Positions 10,105 through 23,070 of a stretch of DNA of 64,000 nucleotides are shown one piece after another; the first letter of the stretch is position 1, and each line of letters opens with the position of its first letter. A program made the translations under genes and the position numbers. Location of the stretch: the NCBI GenBank assembly GCA_964036045.1, contig OZ038385.1:40911737-40975736 (forward strand), written 5' to 3'. This stretch comes from Eutreptiella sp. 'Long Island Sound 2002' (taxonomy: Eukaryota > Euglenozoa > Euglenophyceae > Eutreptiales > Eutreptiaceae). A model generated the notes under the pieces. It made no database searches. It saw only the letters and a list, made by a program, of their open reading frames with translations, and was not told where the DNA came from.

Positions 10105-12890
10105 GAAGACACAAGACCCCAATAACGGTGTGTTTCAACAACACGACATCTTTCACTTCACGTGGCATGCTTGGGTTTCTTGGTCCACCGAATGAAGTAT
10201 GTGCCTCACTTCCAAGTCAATTCATGGTCTTTCATGTGTTTCCTTGCCGGGAGGCACAATTGGGACATTGCGAGGGTCATTGGTACCAAGTTTCAAAGCT
10301 TTTCCCATAAAAAGTCAATATCTGCCCAAAGTTGCCCTCAAGTAGAGTAGCGGCCTCGATTAGGGCAATTTACCTCAATTTGGGTGATTTCTTGATGTGC
10401 AGCAGCATACCGCAAAATGCGAAAGAAGAGTGCTTCAGCGTTTGTTGACTTTCGCTACCGGGAATGTTGGTTGGAAACGTCACGAAAGGAGAAGTCACAA
10501 CGAATATGGCTCCGCAAGTGAATTGTTGGTCCAATGACCCACAATTTTCCAAAAGGACAAAATTTCTAACAATTTTCCGCGGCCCCCCAATTTGCCACAC
10601 TTTTCAAGGGTTTTCCCCACGCACAGCCGAAGTGTTGTATGGCTCCCAAGTAGCTACGTCACAGGAATCACACACTGTCCCAATGTCCGTACATTGTAGC
10701 CCAAGCGTGTATGTTGGAGATATACTACCAAACCAACATTCCTATCTACGTGCGAACAAAAAGTTGTCCCGATGCACAATTGATTTCAATGCCAAACGCC
10801 ATGCCAAACTCTGTGTCCTTTTCTTGAAGTATTCTAGGTCCATGAGTGGTGCCTCATACTCGAGTATGTGCCCTGAAAACTTGGGAATGAATGATTTTCG
10901 TGGGTGTCCTTGTCCTTGCATTCACAAAATGGACAGAATTTTCAGATTACACAGGTGGATGTCCTAACAGGTCAAAGCCTATTGTGGATGCATTGGATGG
11001 AGTTGGGGTGTGTGATGTGCTAACACCATTGAGATACTGTGAAATGTCCGGTGTTTGCTCTAACACTCGGGTCCACATTGTGCCAAAGCAATTTCAAAAG
11101 CTATCCCGATCTCCATAAGCACACCACCAAAAGCACACCACCACCACACAAGCAAGACCAGGGGCGCCACTAACGCAGCACCACCTGAATGTCCTTTTTT
11201 TTCGCCTATGGTCGGCCACTTAGGATTTGTTCGGTGCTTGCTTTGTGCCTACTTTGAAACTCTGTTCGTTAACACAACCACATACCTCAGGTATGGCAAG
11301 TATAATGGCCATATGGGCTGTGTTTTTTAACGCGAATCCAGCACCGTGCGTGCAAGTGAAACGAAAGACCGTAGACACAACCAGCACCATGTATCCCAGC
11401 CAATGTTTCATCTTGCTGGGTGTCGTAACCTTTCTCAAGCTTGTGTCACTTTGCAGTACGACGTACTTTGGAGTGTACTTGTAGGGCTCATACGTACCGT
11501 GCATGGGAAACCTCCCTATTGCAAGAAATAGTAGCGGAAGGAAAGGGCAAAGGAGATGGCCGCCATAGGATATAGTAGCAAAAGTGCTTCAGGTCTCATT
11601 GAGGGAGAACGATGCTCACGCAACTGTTTACTGACCTCGCCTGTATCTGCAACGCCACCCCCGTTTCGGAAAAGATCCACTGATTCCGGCTCAACATTTC
11701 GGGCTGAAGTAAGTAGGCAATCTCAGGGCAGGTGCTGTATTTCTAGGGGCGGATGTGCCCACGTGCGACAGTGAATTTTGTTCTCCCGGTGAGCTTAAGT
11801 GCGGAGGCTGCACCCTTGCCTTATCATCGGAATTCTTGCAAGTTTCATTTTGTGTTGCTTACCATGAGAGATCACGAGTCCGGCGAGTCTCATGACATGA
11901 GATAAGAGTGTCCATCCCGTGGTTTGCGGTGACCAACACAATTATTCCATCAACACCTTGGCTTTAGTTTATTTCGTATTGCCGCCAAATCAATCGTTTC
12001 ATTCCTACATTTAAGCATTTTAAGTTGGACCATTGGGGTGTCATGGTTTTCCCAAATCTCCGTCATGGTCAATGGGCAACCAAGATCGACTGGGCTCATG
12101 TTCATTTTCACAAAGACACCCATGGGTTGTTAGCGGATTGTTCTCTTTCCACTACAATTTTGTTTCTTTGTGGTCTTGTTGCTCTCGCAACAAATTTTGC
12201 TCTACTCCGTGACATCCCAAATCCTACCGCCTGAAGAAGAGTTCGAGTGCAAATACCATTGTACGAAATCCTGTGTTTCAATAAATTTTTTGTGGGTGGA
12301 CAAGCACGTTGGTGGACAAGCACATCTTTTCAATAGCATGCCGTTCGGCTTAAACATGCTCCTGAGCTTTTCATGAAGTTCATGTAATGCCCAAGCCGCT
12401 TGCTCCCTGTCACGAGGGGCTTGCTCTCGGTCGTCGACGGTTGGTACGGTTTGCAGACTCTTAGTCATTCATTTTCTGAGTGTCTATTTTTTTTTTTCGG
12501 GTTTTGTGTGGCATCCCTTTGTTAGGGCTCTGCCTTTGCAGCAGCAGTGCTTACGCTTTGTTGTGCGTGTGAGGATTATTATCTGATGCAACTCGCTTGA
12601 GGCTAGCTACATGGCACACATCCCATGCACACACGGGCTACAATTCATTTTTTTTTGCATTTGTTATGTTCGCAGTGCATATGATAGTGACTTTCTAAGT
12701 GTCTTATTTTTTTTCGCCTATGGCCGGCCACTGACGATTTGTTTTGTACCTGCTTGCTCTAGGTACTTGCTTTGTACCTGCTCGTCGAATTGTAATGTAT
12801 GTTAGGGGTGTGTCAACAGGTGCAAAAGCGCACAATGAGCACGCATTTCGTTGTTGATCCCGTGTACATTGTGTCGGCACCTATGGTCCA
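10105..12890. other. No complete gene recognised
   Basis: Between the two PHD-finger fragments several short ORFs look faintly protein-like (for example 10891-11118), but no family can be named. The string TTTTTTCGCCTATGG followed by CGGCCACT is repeated directly at about 11196-11222 and 12708-12734. Confidence 0.4.
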
Positions 12891-13091
12891 GTGATCAGCT
12901 CTTGTTTTGCTCTTTGCCGCACGTCTCCTTTGACAATTTGCGACGGCAGGGGACGGCTGCAAATGGGTAAGAACCCGGAAAATGGTCTCAAGTGCTCGCA
13001 CGTTGCAGGAATCCAGTCGCTTCAAACCTTCACCGGGACCAAGGGGAGATGTGGAATACTCCTTAGGGCATTTAACCCTCCGGTTGATGCA

Positions 13092-13218
13092 TCTATATCC
13101 GTGGCAAGGGCCCGAGGATATCGGCAGATATCCGTGGCATATGCCCGGGATACAGCAGCCACGGATATCTGCCGATATCCCGGGCATATGCCACGGATAT
13201 CTGCCGATATCCCGTGGG
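13092..13218. repeat. Foldback element, CCGTGGCATATGCCACGG family (copy 2)
   Basis: CGGCAGATATCCGTGGCATA plus flank (from about 13120) is inverted at about 13172-13206 (TATGCCACGGATATCTGCCG). The copy is continuous with the open frame of the PHD-finger gene that follows, so it probably inserted in or beside it. Confidence 0.55.
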
Positions 13219-13857
13219 AGGTACCCGAACCCGCCGAGATTCTTGCACGTTACCAAAAGCCTAAGGAGCTCGAGGTGCCTAAGGAGGAAATTTGTAAGGA
13301 GCCAAAAGCGGAGCCTTGCGTTGTCCATGCTAGTCCTCTCAAAGCTGTTAAAGCTGTGACTGTGGTTGTTCTTGGTAGTCCAATTAAGGCGGAGCCTTGT
13401 GCTAATAACCCAATCGTGCACACACTGTCTCCAAAGCACGAGGTCACTGATCTTACGGTGGAGGAGGACTATGCTACTTTTCCCTTGACACAATTAAGCG
13501 AAAGGGAGAACATGGTATATGAGCGTGAGATGTATCATTCGCGTGCCTGGGCAGCCCGAGCCACACCTGCAAAGGCCCCCATAAGCCAAGATCTCACAGG
13601 CATCCCATCTCCTTTCGACTCTGCTAGGTTTGATGGGCCACCCACGAAGGTTCGCAAAGTTCAGGTGAAAGAGGAAAAGCAACAATGCTATCGTTGTGAC
13701 TATCCTATTAAGAAGAATGCTGCAGGGGCAGCGACCTGTGACTTGTGATGTTTGTCATGCTATTTACCACTTGTCATGTGCCAAGCTTCGGTTTCCTCCA
13801 AAGCATGGATCGTGGGCATGTGAGACATGTATGACCGAAATGATTGGTGCCAGGTAA
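13219..13857 (+). pseudogene. PHD-finger protein C-terminus, frameshifted
   Basis: An open frame continues from upstream through a Lys/Glu/Pro-rich segment (PKELEVPKEEICKEP). It has a twofold internal similarity around KAEPCVVHASPLKAV and IKAEPCANNP, then a basic stretch PTKVRKVQVKEEKQQ. It enters CYRCDYPIKKNAAGAA and closes at 13748. Shifting by +1 near 13731 restores PVTCDVCHAIYHLSC, a Trp, and CETCM before TAA at 13855-13857. Together these give CxxC, CxxC, HxxxC, CxxC, a full C4HC3 PHD finger at the extreme C-terminus. The single frameshift suggests decay; an unrecognised small intron or a sequencing indel is the alternative. The frame upstream of 13219 translates the foldback repeat and should not be counted as native protein. 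Confidence 0.55.
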
Positions 13858-13922
13858 TTGGCACCATGACCTCATGATACTTGTTTATTTATGGCTAAGT
13901 GTAGGGAACAATGTTCCTTTCA

Positions 13923-14062
13923 TACATATTGGCATCACATTTTCGCATCGACAGAGAGCACATTGTGTAGTGCTCCAACTTGGGCGTCTACATACAGATT
14001 GGCATCACATTTTTGCATCGATAGAGAGCACGTTGTGTGGAGCTCCAACTTGGACGTCTATC
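13923..14062. repeat. 70-bp tandem duplication
   Basis: GGCATCACATTTTCGCATCG at 13931 and a close copy at 14001 begin two 70-bp units of about 90% identity. Both contain AGAGAGCAC, GCTCCAACTTGG and CGTCTA. Confidence 0.6.
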
Positions 14063-14151
14063 CACAAAACTTTCCAAAATTGTTGGCGTCCTCAATTGTT
14101 GTGTTGTACATGGCTCAAGTATGCAATGAGGGAAAGGGAAGGGTTGGGCGC

Positions 14152-14340
14152 ATCTATCCCGTGGCATATGCCACGGATATCTGCCGATATCCTCAGGCCC
14201 TGATGCCACGGATATAAGAATTGTGCCTAATGCCACGGATATCTGCCTGTATCCCGTGGCATAGGCACGGATACCTCCCTCCTATGCCACGGGATACAGG
14301 CAGATATCCGTGGCATAGGCACAATTATTGTATAATATCC
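14152..14340. repeat. Foldback element, CCGTGGCATATGCCACGG family (copy 3)
   Basis: The left arm at about 14219-14264 (TTGTGCCTAATGCCACGGAT and onward) pairs almost perfectly with the right arm at 14282-14327. The arm is about 43 bp with an 18-base loop rich in CCTCC. A further pair of the same palindromic words lies at 14152-14215. The end GGCACAATTATTGTATAATATCC resembles the end of copy 1 (3806-3830). Confidence 0.6.
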
Positions 14341-15803
14341 TGCGACTACTCCTAACGACCAATGGGTTTGCCAATGGGACCTCAACATGCTCAATTGATC
14401 TTTGGCTTTATTATGATCAGTCCGTGTCTCGTCCCTCGACTTCTCCCTAACTACTGTGTCACCATTCCCATTGGTTTTGTGTTGGTGTTGTGTGTTGTTC
14501 CTTTGGGATGCTACTGTTTGTGTGCTAAGGTTGACTTGCTGTTGCGGCACTTGAGCCTTGCGGTCCTCTTTCTCCCTTTCTTTTTGTTTGCCCTTTTCCT
14601 CTCGTGCGTCCCTCACATGCCGAGCTCCTAGGTGGAGCTCCGATGGGTGGGTGGTCTGATGCAATCCATCCGTATATCACCATCGCCATCCGCGTCGGTA
14701 TCTCGACGCGCGGAACAAGCCCTACATATCCACCAAGCATGTTGATGCCATGAGAGATGTTTGTGATGATGAAGAGAACGAAAGATGATCTTGCGCGCTA
14801 GGGCATTTGCCATACAATGTGGATGCAATGAGTGACCTGTACAATTGCCCAAGAAGGTGGAGTGTGACCTACCGCCCTCTAAAGATGAGATTGTCATTGA
14901 TTGATGTTGTATGTATGTGATGATGTTCAACCTTGTTGACCAACTTTCCTGTTTTGAAGCCAACATTGTGAGATCTCATGCTTGCACACATAAACATTGT
15001 GGAACACCTTTGATGCTTTCCTTTGAACCACCTTGATGGGAAACACGCGGGCTTGTGGATGAATAAGCTTTTGTGCATATGGAATTCAGTTGTGTGTGCT
15101 TCATGTTTAGGCTTTCCCCTACCTTTTCGTCGGCACCACGCTGCGCCCGGTCAATCCTAGAAGGCTTGCTCTAATTTGCAAAATGGTTGCGTGCATTAAT
15201 TATAGTGGTCGCAAACATAGTCCAGCAATCGGATGCTCAATGGTCCAGGCTCCGCATCAGGCACTGTGAAATCTGGCACTGAGCAACTTTTAGGGAGGTC
15301 AAAAATGGTTCAGAATGTCTGTTATCTGACACAGGTCTGATTATGAGTTTTTTCAGCCCCCTCGTGGCGCTGCTTCCAAAAATACAGTTTCATCGTTTTC
15401 TGATTTTTCGGGTCCCGGTCAGCTCTGGACCATCTCAGTTGGGCCTTCAGGCCTGGCCTATCGAGTGAGCTCCTGTTGAGAGGGCTCCACCCAGATGGGT
15501 CCAACCGCCACCCTCCGCCAGGCTTCAATTTAACAACTGAGCACCACTTGGGGGGGAGGGGGGAGCTTCACTTGAAACATAGTAGTAAGTTTCTTAGAAT
15601 GGGTTGACCGTTTGGCTAGGATTTTTGGCAGCTATGAAATCTCATTTGCTTATGATGAAATTGTTGGGAGTAGTTGTGTCCGAAAGGTAGGATCATCAAG
15701 AGTAACTACTGCACATGCATCAACATGACACAATACAAAGTGTTCTCAAGCGCACAACCTGGGAGCATAGTGTGAGAAATGTCGCAGTATGCTGCAACCG
15801 CTC
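14341..15803. other. No gene recognised
   Basis: No coding motif, RNA gene or structured repeat was found. Confidence 0.5.
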
Positions 15804-15877
15804 CAACACCATGGATTTTGTATGCAGATAAGGTCACAATTTACAGCCCTTTGCTCAGGATTCACCTTCCAACTGCC

Positions 15878-15896
15878 TATTTTTTTTCCCTTTCAG
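15878..15896 (+). promoter_or_regulatory. Probable 3' splice acceptor (cis or trans) before cathepsin start
   Basis: An uninterrupted pyrimidine tract ends TTTTTTTTCCCTTTCAG at 15896, eight bases before the ATG at 15905. It is conserved in the second copy. This is the form of a 3' splice site, so the mRNA may start with an upstream non-coding exon or a trans-spliced leader. Confidence 0.5.
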
Positions 15897-15904
15897 CTCT
15901 CACG

Positions 15905-16894
15905 ATGTTCAAGACATTCTTTTTTGCCATCCTGTGGGCAGTTGTGTCTGCCCGCTGGAAAGGCGGAGACCTGAAAATGTGGGCAGATTACAAGACAACC
16001 TTCAACATGCAGTTGAAGGATGCCGAGGAGGCCGCTCGATACCAGTGCTTCCAAAAGAATCTGGATTTGGTGCACAGTTTCAACGCTGATGAGTCTGACG
16101 GCGCCACTTACTCGCTGAACCAGTTCGCCCACATGTGCCACGATGAGTTCCACAAATCCTACAAGGGACTGATCATCCCGAACAATCGTACGCGGAAATT
16201 TCAGCCGCTGTCCGTCCTTGGGGACGTCGACGTCAAGGCTGCTTCCAACTCGCAGGTCGACTGGCGCAAGAAGGGAGCAGTCACCCATGTGAAAAACCAG
16301 GGGCAATGCGGCAGCTGCTGGGCCTTTTCGGCTGTGGGCAACATGGAAGGCCTGAATGCCATTAAGACAGGGAAATTGGTGGAGCTGTCGGAGGAGGAGC
16401 TTGTGCAGTGCTCGGGCGACGAGGGCAATTTGGGCTGCCAAGGCGGCATCATGGACAAGGCCTTTGAGTGGGTGGCCGAAAACGGCGGGATTGACACTGA
16501 AGAAGATTACCCCTACACCTCTGGTCAAGGGTTGAAGGGCCAGTGCAAGACTGCCAAGAAGAGCCACGTGAGCGCAACATTCTCTGGGCACGTGGACATC
16601 TCAGACGACGAGGACGAAATGGCTGCGTGGGTGATGAAGCATGGGCCTGTCTCCGTGGCCGTGGATGCGGGCCCCAAGTGGCAGCTCTACAATGGGGGCA
16701 TCAAGACCTCATGCTTTGCCGGCCGGCTGGACCACGGCGTGCTGGTCGTTGGGTATGGCACCGAAGATGATGTGCCCTATTGGATCATCAAGAACTCATG
16801 GGGCCCAATGTGGGGAGAGGCAGGCTACATCCGGCTGAAGCGCGGCCGGAACTGCAATGGCGTTGCCGAGAACGCATGCTCCGCAAAGTTGTAA
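15905..16894 (+). CDS. Cathepsin L-like cysteine protease precursor (papain family C1A), copy 1
   Basis: Encodes 329 residues, a normal length for a secreted papain-family preproenzyme. Residues 1-16 (MFKTFFFAILWAVVSA) form a signal peptide. About 25-90 is an I29-type inhibitory propeptide (MWADYKTTFN, then RYQCFQKNLDLVHSFN). The mature enzyme begins near 115 (SQVDWRKKGAVTHVKN). Catalytic residues are visible: Gln132 and Cys138 in NQGQCGSCWAF, His277 in LDHGVLVVGYG, and Asn297 in IIKNSWGPMWGEAGY. The GCQGG motif (178-182) and paired cysteines are in place, so the enzyme should be active. Expected role is proteolysis in lysosome, vacuole or outside the cell. The frame is open upstream to 15779, but the second copy does not share that extension, and only this ATG gives a signal peptide. 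No intron interrupts the coding region. It differs from copy 2 at two residues, Phe6 and Trp11. Confidence 0.95.
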   Translation: MFKTFFFAILWAVVSARWKGGDLKMWADYKTTFNMQLKDAEEAARYQCFQKNLDLVHSFNADESDGATYSLNQFAHMCHDEFHKSYKGLIIPNNRTRKFQPLSVLGDVDVKAASNSQVDWRKKGAVTHVKNQGQCGSCWAFSAVGNMEGLNAIKTGKLVELSEEELVQCSGDEGNLGCQGGIMDKAFEWVAENGGIDTEEDYPYTSGQGLKGQCKTAKKSHVSATFSGHVDISDDEDEMAAWVMKHGPVSVAVDAGPKWQLYNGGIKTSCFAGRLDHGVLVVGYGTEDDVPYWIIKNSWGPMWGEAGYIRLKRGRNCNGVAENACSAKL

Positions 16895-18243
16895 ATGAAA
16901 ATGCTTTCTCTCCATCTCTATCTCTCCGACGCTCCAGGTTTTAATGCGCTCAATGTACTATATTATTGATTGATTGTACCATAGAATTGGAACACTAGCA
17001 GCATCTCTACTCCACAGATACCATGGCGTTCAGGGTAGTAAGCGTGGCCACGCACGCATCTTCTTCCCTGCAATCGGTGGTCGCACTTGCGCGCACGCAC
17101 ACACGAATGTGGGGGACAGGGTGGGCGGGTGCTTGCACCCTGCTTGCATAGTCGGATTGCGCCAGCAGTTTCTTTCTGGTCTCGGCCTTGCCACAGGGCA
17201 CCCCCGCCGCCTCCTGCCCTACTGTCAGACCATAATAGGGGCACTCTGCTCCTCATGATGCACCCCATGCAAACACACGCACGCACGCACGCACGCACGA
17301 ACACATGGCTTTTTAAGTGCCTTGCCCCTGTAAAACACAGCATCACATACAATCGGATTGATTTGCACCAAAGTATCATGTGGATGCGGTGCTCTTGTGT
17401 TCAGCTTAGGCAGCCAAAAGACTGCTGCAGTGCGAATGGATCCCGTGCCCAGCGATTTGCGCCAACTTCATTGACTGTGCATCGGCTCCTTTTGTGTCGG
17501 TGTGTGCGCCCTGCACACATGCCATATCAATGCAAAAGCGCAGCCTATGTGCATATTTCACCGCGGTCGGGATCCGTATGCCTCGTCATTGATGCCACTC
17601 CCTGCCACACCGGCGGCACTACTCCCTGTGGCCAGGTGCAGTGTGCATTCCACCGAGCGCTCAACATTTGACGTGGATGAGGCACCTGGCCGGTGTTTCC
17701 TATACCAGTCAGGCGCTCTCATGCATGGCCTTGCTTGGAGCAGCGGTGCACGGCGCAGACCCACCATCACAAGTATATACTGGGCCTGCTGTAGTTTGTG
17801 TCTTCATGAGCTTCATGGGTTCTGGGCATACATGTGTGACCCCATCATTGCTTTCTTGGGTTTCTTGGACTGCCTTCCTTTTATGGAGTGCAGCTTGTTC
17901 GGCGAAAGGTGCATGAAGCTACAGTGTAATGCATTTTGCCCTGATTATGAGACTTTTTGTGCGTCGATTGCAACAGACGGCCCATGGGCTGATCTTTCAA
18001 ATAACAAAACAAGCCTTTTGTTTAGGATTGGGCCACATTGAATTGTTGTTATTCTTTTGCCTCTGGTCTTTGATTGCTTCCTGCTGTTTTGCAATTGTCT
18101 CCAATTCTCAACATGATTCCATTGTCTCCTGGGCTACTACCCTCAAGCGGTTTGCTTGGATGCATGAACCCAGCCAGTTTTTCCCACCCCTCCTGTTCCC
18201 TATGCAAGCCCGGGGGGTGTCAACCGATGAGGGTCAGTAACCC

Positions 18244-18470
18244 AAGCCCCGGGGGGGAAGGGGGGGGGGGGGCGCGGGCCAGGGCCGGTGGCCAGGCCTT
18301 GTATTCGGACCGAACATTTTGTCAGGCTTCGTTTAATGTTTTTTGTGGTATTATCCACACGTTTATACTCATTGTGGTCAGTCTTTGATGGGGAATGCAA
18401 ATATGAAACAAAAACATCATGATTGGTTTTCACCCACGAACCCCACACCCCCACAGCTCCCCTTTAGGAC
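18244..18470. repeat. Segment present only in duplication copy 1
   Basis: Copy 2 passes directly from GTAACCCC through a short C-run to CCTTCCAAAACA (29030-29069). Copy 1 has about 227 extra bases here before CCTTCCAAAAACAC. The segment opens with a long G-run (18248-18272). It may be an insertion in copy 1 or a deletion in copy 2. Confidence 0.4.
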
Positions 18471-19149
18471 CACCCCTTCCAAAAACACTTTTGACTCACT
18501 TATGTGTAGTCAGTGATACCCAGTTAAACCCATATTTCCCATATTTCGGGGCTTTGAGCCCGGCCCCATGTTCAATGCCTGCACTCTAGATCCACTGCCC
18601 CCTTCGCAATCTCCTCCTTTTCCCAGGCGTCGACGAATAATTTCAAGTGCTGACCATTTACGAAATTGACGAACGTGAGGGATCCCAGCCCTTGGGACAA
18701 ACTTTGCAATGCGGGCGCACTGCGGGCGCACTGTGGGCACATGTATCAAAGACCACCCAGAGGAGAAGATGGGAGGAAACATCAACCAACACATGCGGAT
18801 GCCACAACACAACAACGTAGAGCATTATCGGTAACTACAGGGGTGATCTGACCCGCCCCTGTGTTCCGGTATTTGTGAGTCCATGCTCCCCTACCGAAAT
18901 TCTGCCATCTGTTGCGCATGTAATCGCCACCCTTCTTCAGTCTGTTCGCGCAGTCTGATTGACTGCCGAGCACCCACACCACGGCAAGGTCACCGGCTCC
19001 AAGGTCTGAAGTGGGGCATGGGGTTACAGTGGGGGGGGGCTGCTTTTTGGGGGGGAGGGCTGGCCGGGGGGACTCATCAGGGGGAACCAAGATCCCAATA
19101 TTCTCCTGCAAGCAATAGCGGTCTACGAATTGTGTTGTGACAAACACGT

Positions 19150-21495
<2,346 letters not shown>

Positions 21496-22544
21496 CTGCA
21501 CTTCAGTACCAGATGCACCGGTCTCTGAGTGACACAAACCTGGGTCGATGGGCCGAACTCATGCAGGCCAGCATTCCCCTCTAGCCGTACGGCACACTCC
21601 CCTCACTTTGTACCGTCCGCCGCAAGGCACACACAAACACATGGTTTGTTCATGTCCCGCCCCCAAATTTCGTTATATATGTATGTATAAACCTCCGCAC
21701 CGGTGCTGTGTACGTGGGACAGACGGGACAGAGCCCTGTCTAGCGATTACGCAAACACCACACCGCTGCATGGGCAGCAGCGGACTGTGCCACATTCCAC
21801 AAACTGCTCCTCACTACCAATTTGTCTGACTGGGTCACCATTCCCGTGCAATACTGCGAGTCTCTTTTCCAAGCAGGAGTCTCTTTTCCAAGCAGGGTTG
21901 GCTGAGAGAAACTGGTGGTCGGACCTGAAACACTGGGCTGTCAATGACATACCACCAGGGATATCCGAAAACGACACATCCAATACAAAACGTGCATACA
22001 TTACAAGCACAGTGCTTCACGTGCTACAGGAACTACGTCAGGCAAAACAGGAAAGGGATACACCACGAGTAAAAGCGCTACAAGTGTTCCTACGCGACAC
22101 CGCCCAACAGCTCGCCCTGCCCTTCCACTTGTGTGGGACCATTGTAGTCCCCAACCTCACAAAATTGCAGAAAACTGTCATCACAAACATTGTACCGAAG
22201 ATCCTACACGCGTCCCCACTGAAGGCTTATGAACGCCAGGCCCTGAAACACAGTGTCAGGATTGTGCATTCCAACCCCCGCACAGTGAAGTCGTTATTCC
22301 AAACACATGCCATGTGCCAGACACGCCACATGAAAAGACCCCCCTGCAGGTGCCACGATTTTTCTGCCAGGGCTCCTGAATTTGGAAAAGTCCTGCACAT
22401 CGACGGGCATGCGGCTTTACTGCCTGCAATTTTCGCGGTGGGGGGCCACGAGAATTTACGTCCCAATGACCCTGTGCCTGTCCCAGGCAGACGCGCACGG
22501 GCACAGGCCGTTTCAGGAATCACAGATTTCTGCAAGCACCTACA

Positions 22545-23070
22545 TACTTACGTGCGAAATGTAGTGCGGCCACATAAGACATGGGTTTGTTGTCACATTT
22601 GCCAATTACATAGAGTCATGGACACATTTGTTGTGAGTCTTTGCCAATTTTAACCCACATGGCTCTGATTTTGGGAATATTTGTGCTTTATATTCCCCTT
22701 TCTTGCATCAACTCACCATGCAATCTTCTCTTTTTGAACCGGGCGTATAGTTATTTTTTTCCGCATGGTCCGCATGGTGTATGATCGCAAGAAGGGTTTC
22801 CAAGCTGAACATTTGTAGGCTTCGCATCCTTCATTGCGTGTGCCAACATGGGTGTGAACCTGAAACTTTCATGTTCCAAAGGGCTTTCTTGTGTTTGCAT
22901 GCACTTGGAAATGTGGGCGGAGGTCAAGGTGCACTCATGCCATGCCCGCGCGCACATGTGTGTCGGTAGTTGTATGTGTTGCGCCTACGCCCTTGTCCAA
23001 GCTACAGTGGGCTCAGGGACTGTAATAATTATGTATATTGGCGTAGCTTATACAAGGGGGGGGGGGTACA
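22545..23070. repeat. Segments shared with 39715-40079
   Basis: ACGTGCGAAATGTAGTGCGG and onward (22548-22606) recurs at 39797-39855. GCCCTTGTCCAAGCTACAGT and flank through ACAAGGGGGGG (22989-23068) recurs at 39741 and 40002. The first shared part is the tail of the GIY-YIG element, so these are probably terminal parts of the same family. Confidence 0.6.

Larger units (their letters stand above)
15804..18540. repeat. Segmental duplication, copy 1
   Basis: Sequence from about 15804 to 18243 matches 26597-29035 at a constant offset of 10,793 bp until a 1-bp indel near 18211. Only scattered substitutions are seen, becoming more frequent after about 17980. Similarity resumes weakly at about 18471-18540 after a segment unique to this copy. 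The cathepsin gene occupies 15905-16894. Its 3' flank (16895-18243) holds a CGCA microsatellite near 17277 and no convincing second gene. Confidence 0.85.

Noticed and set aside
15893-16591. 232-codon minus-strand ORF opposite cathepsin copy 1 (and at 26686-27384 opposite copy 2)
   Set aside because: It is the antisense shadow of a GC-rich, strongly conserved plus-strand gene and has no domain of its own.
17502-18041. 179-codon ORF downstream of each cathepsin copy, preserved in both
   Set aside because: Preservation follows from the recent duplication. The few differences between copies include amino-acid changes (Arg/Gln, Trp/Arg) with no sign of constraint, and composition is Cys/His-rich like chance frames.
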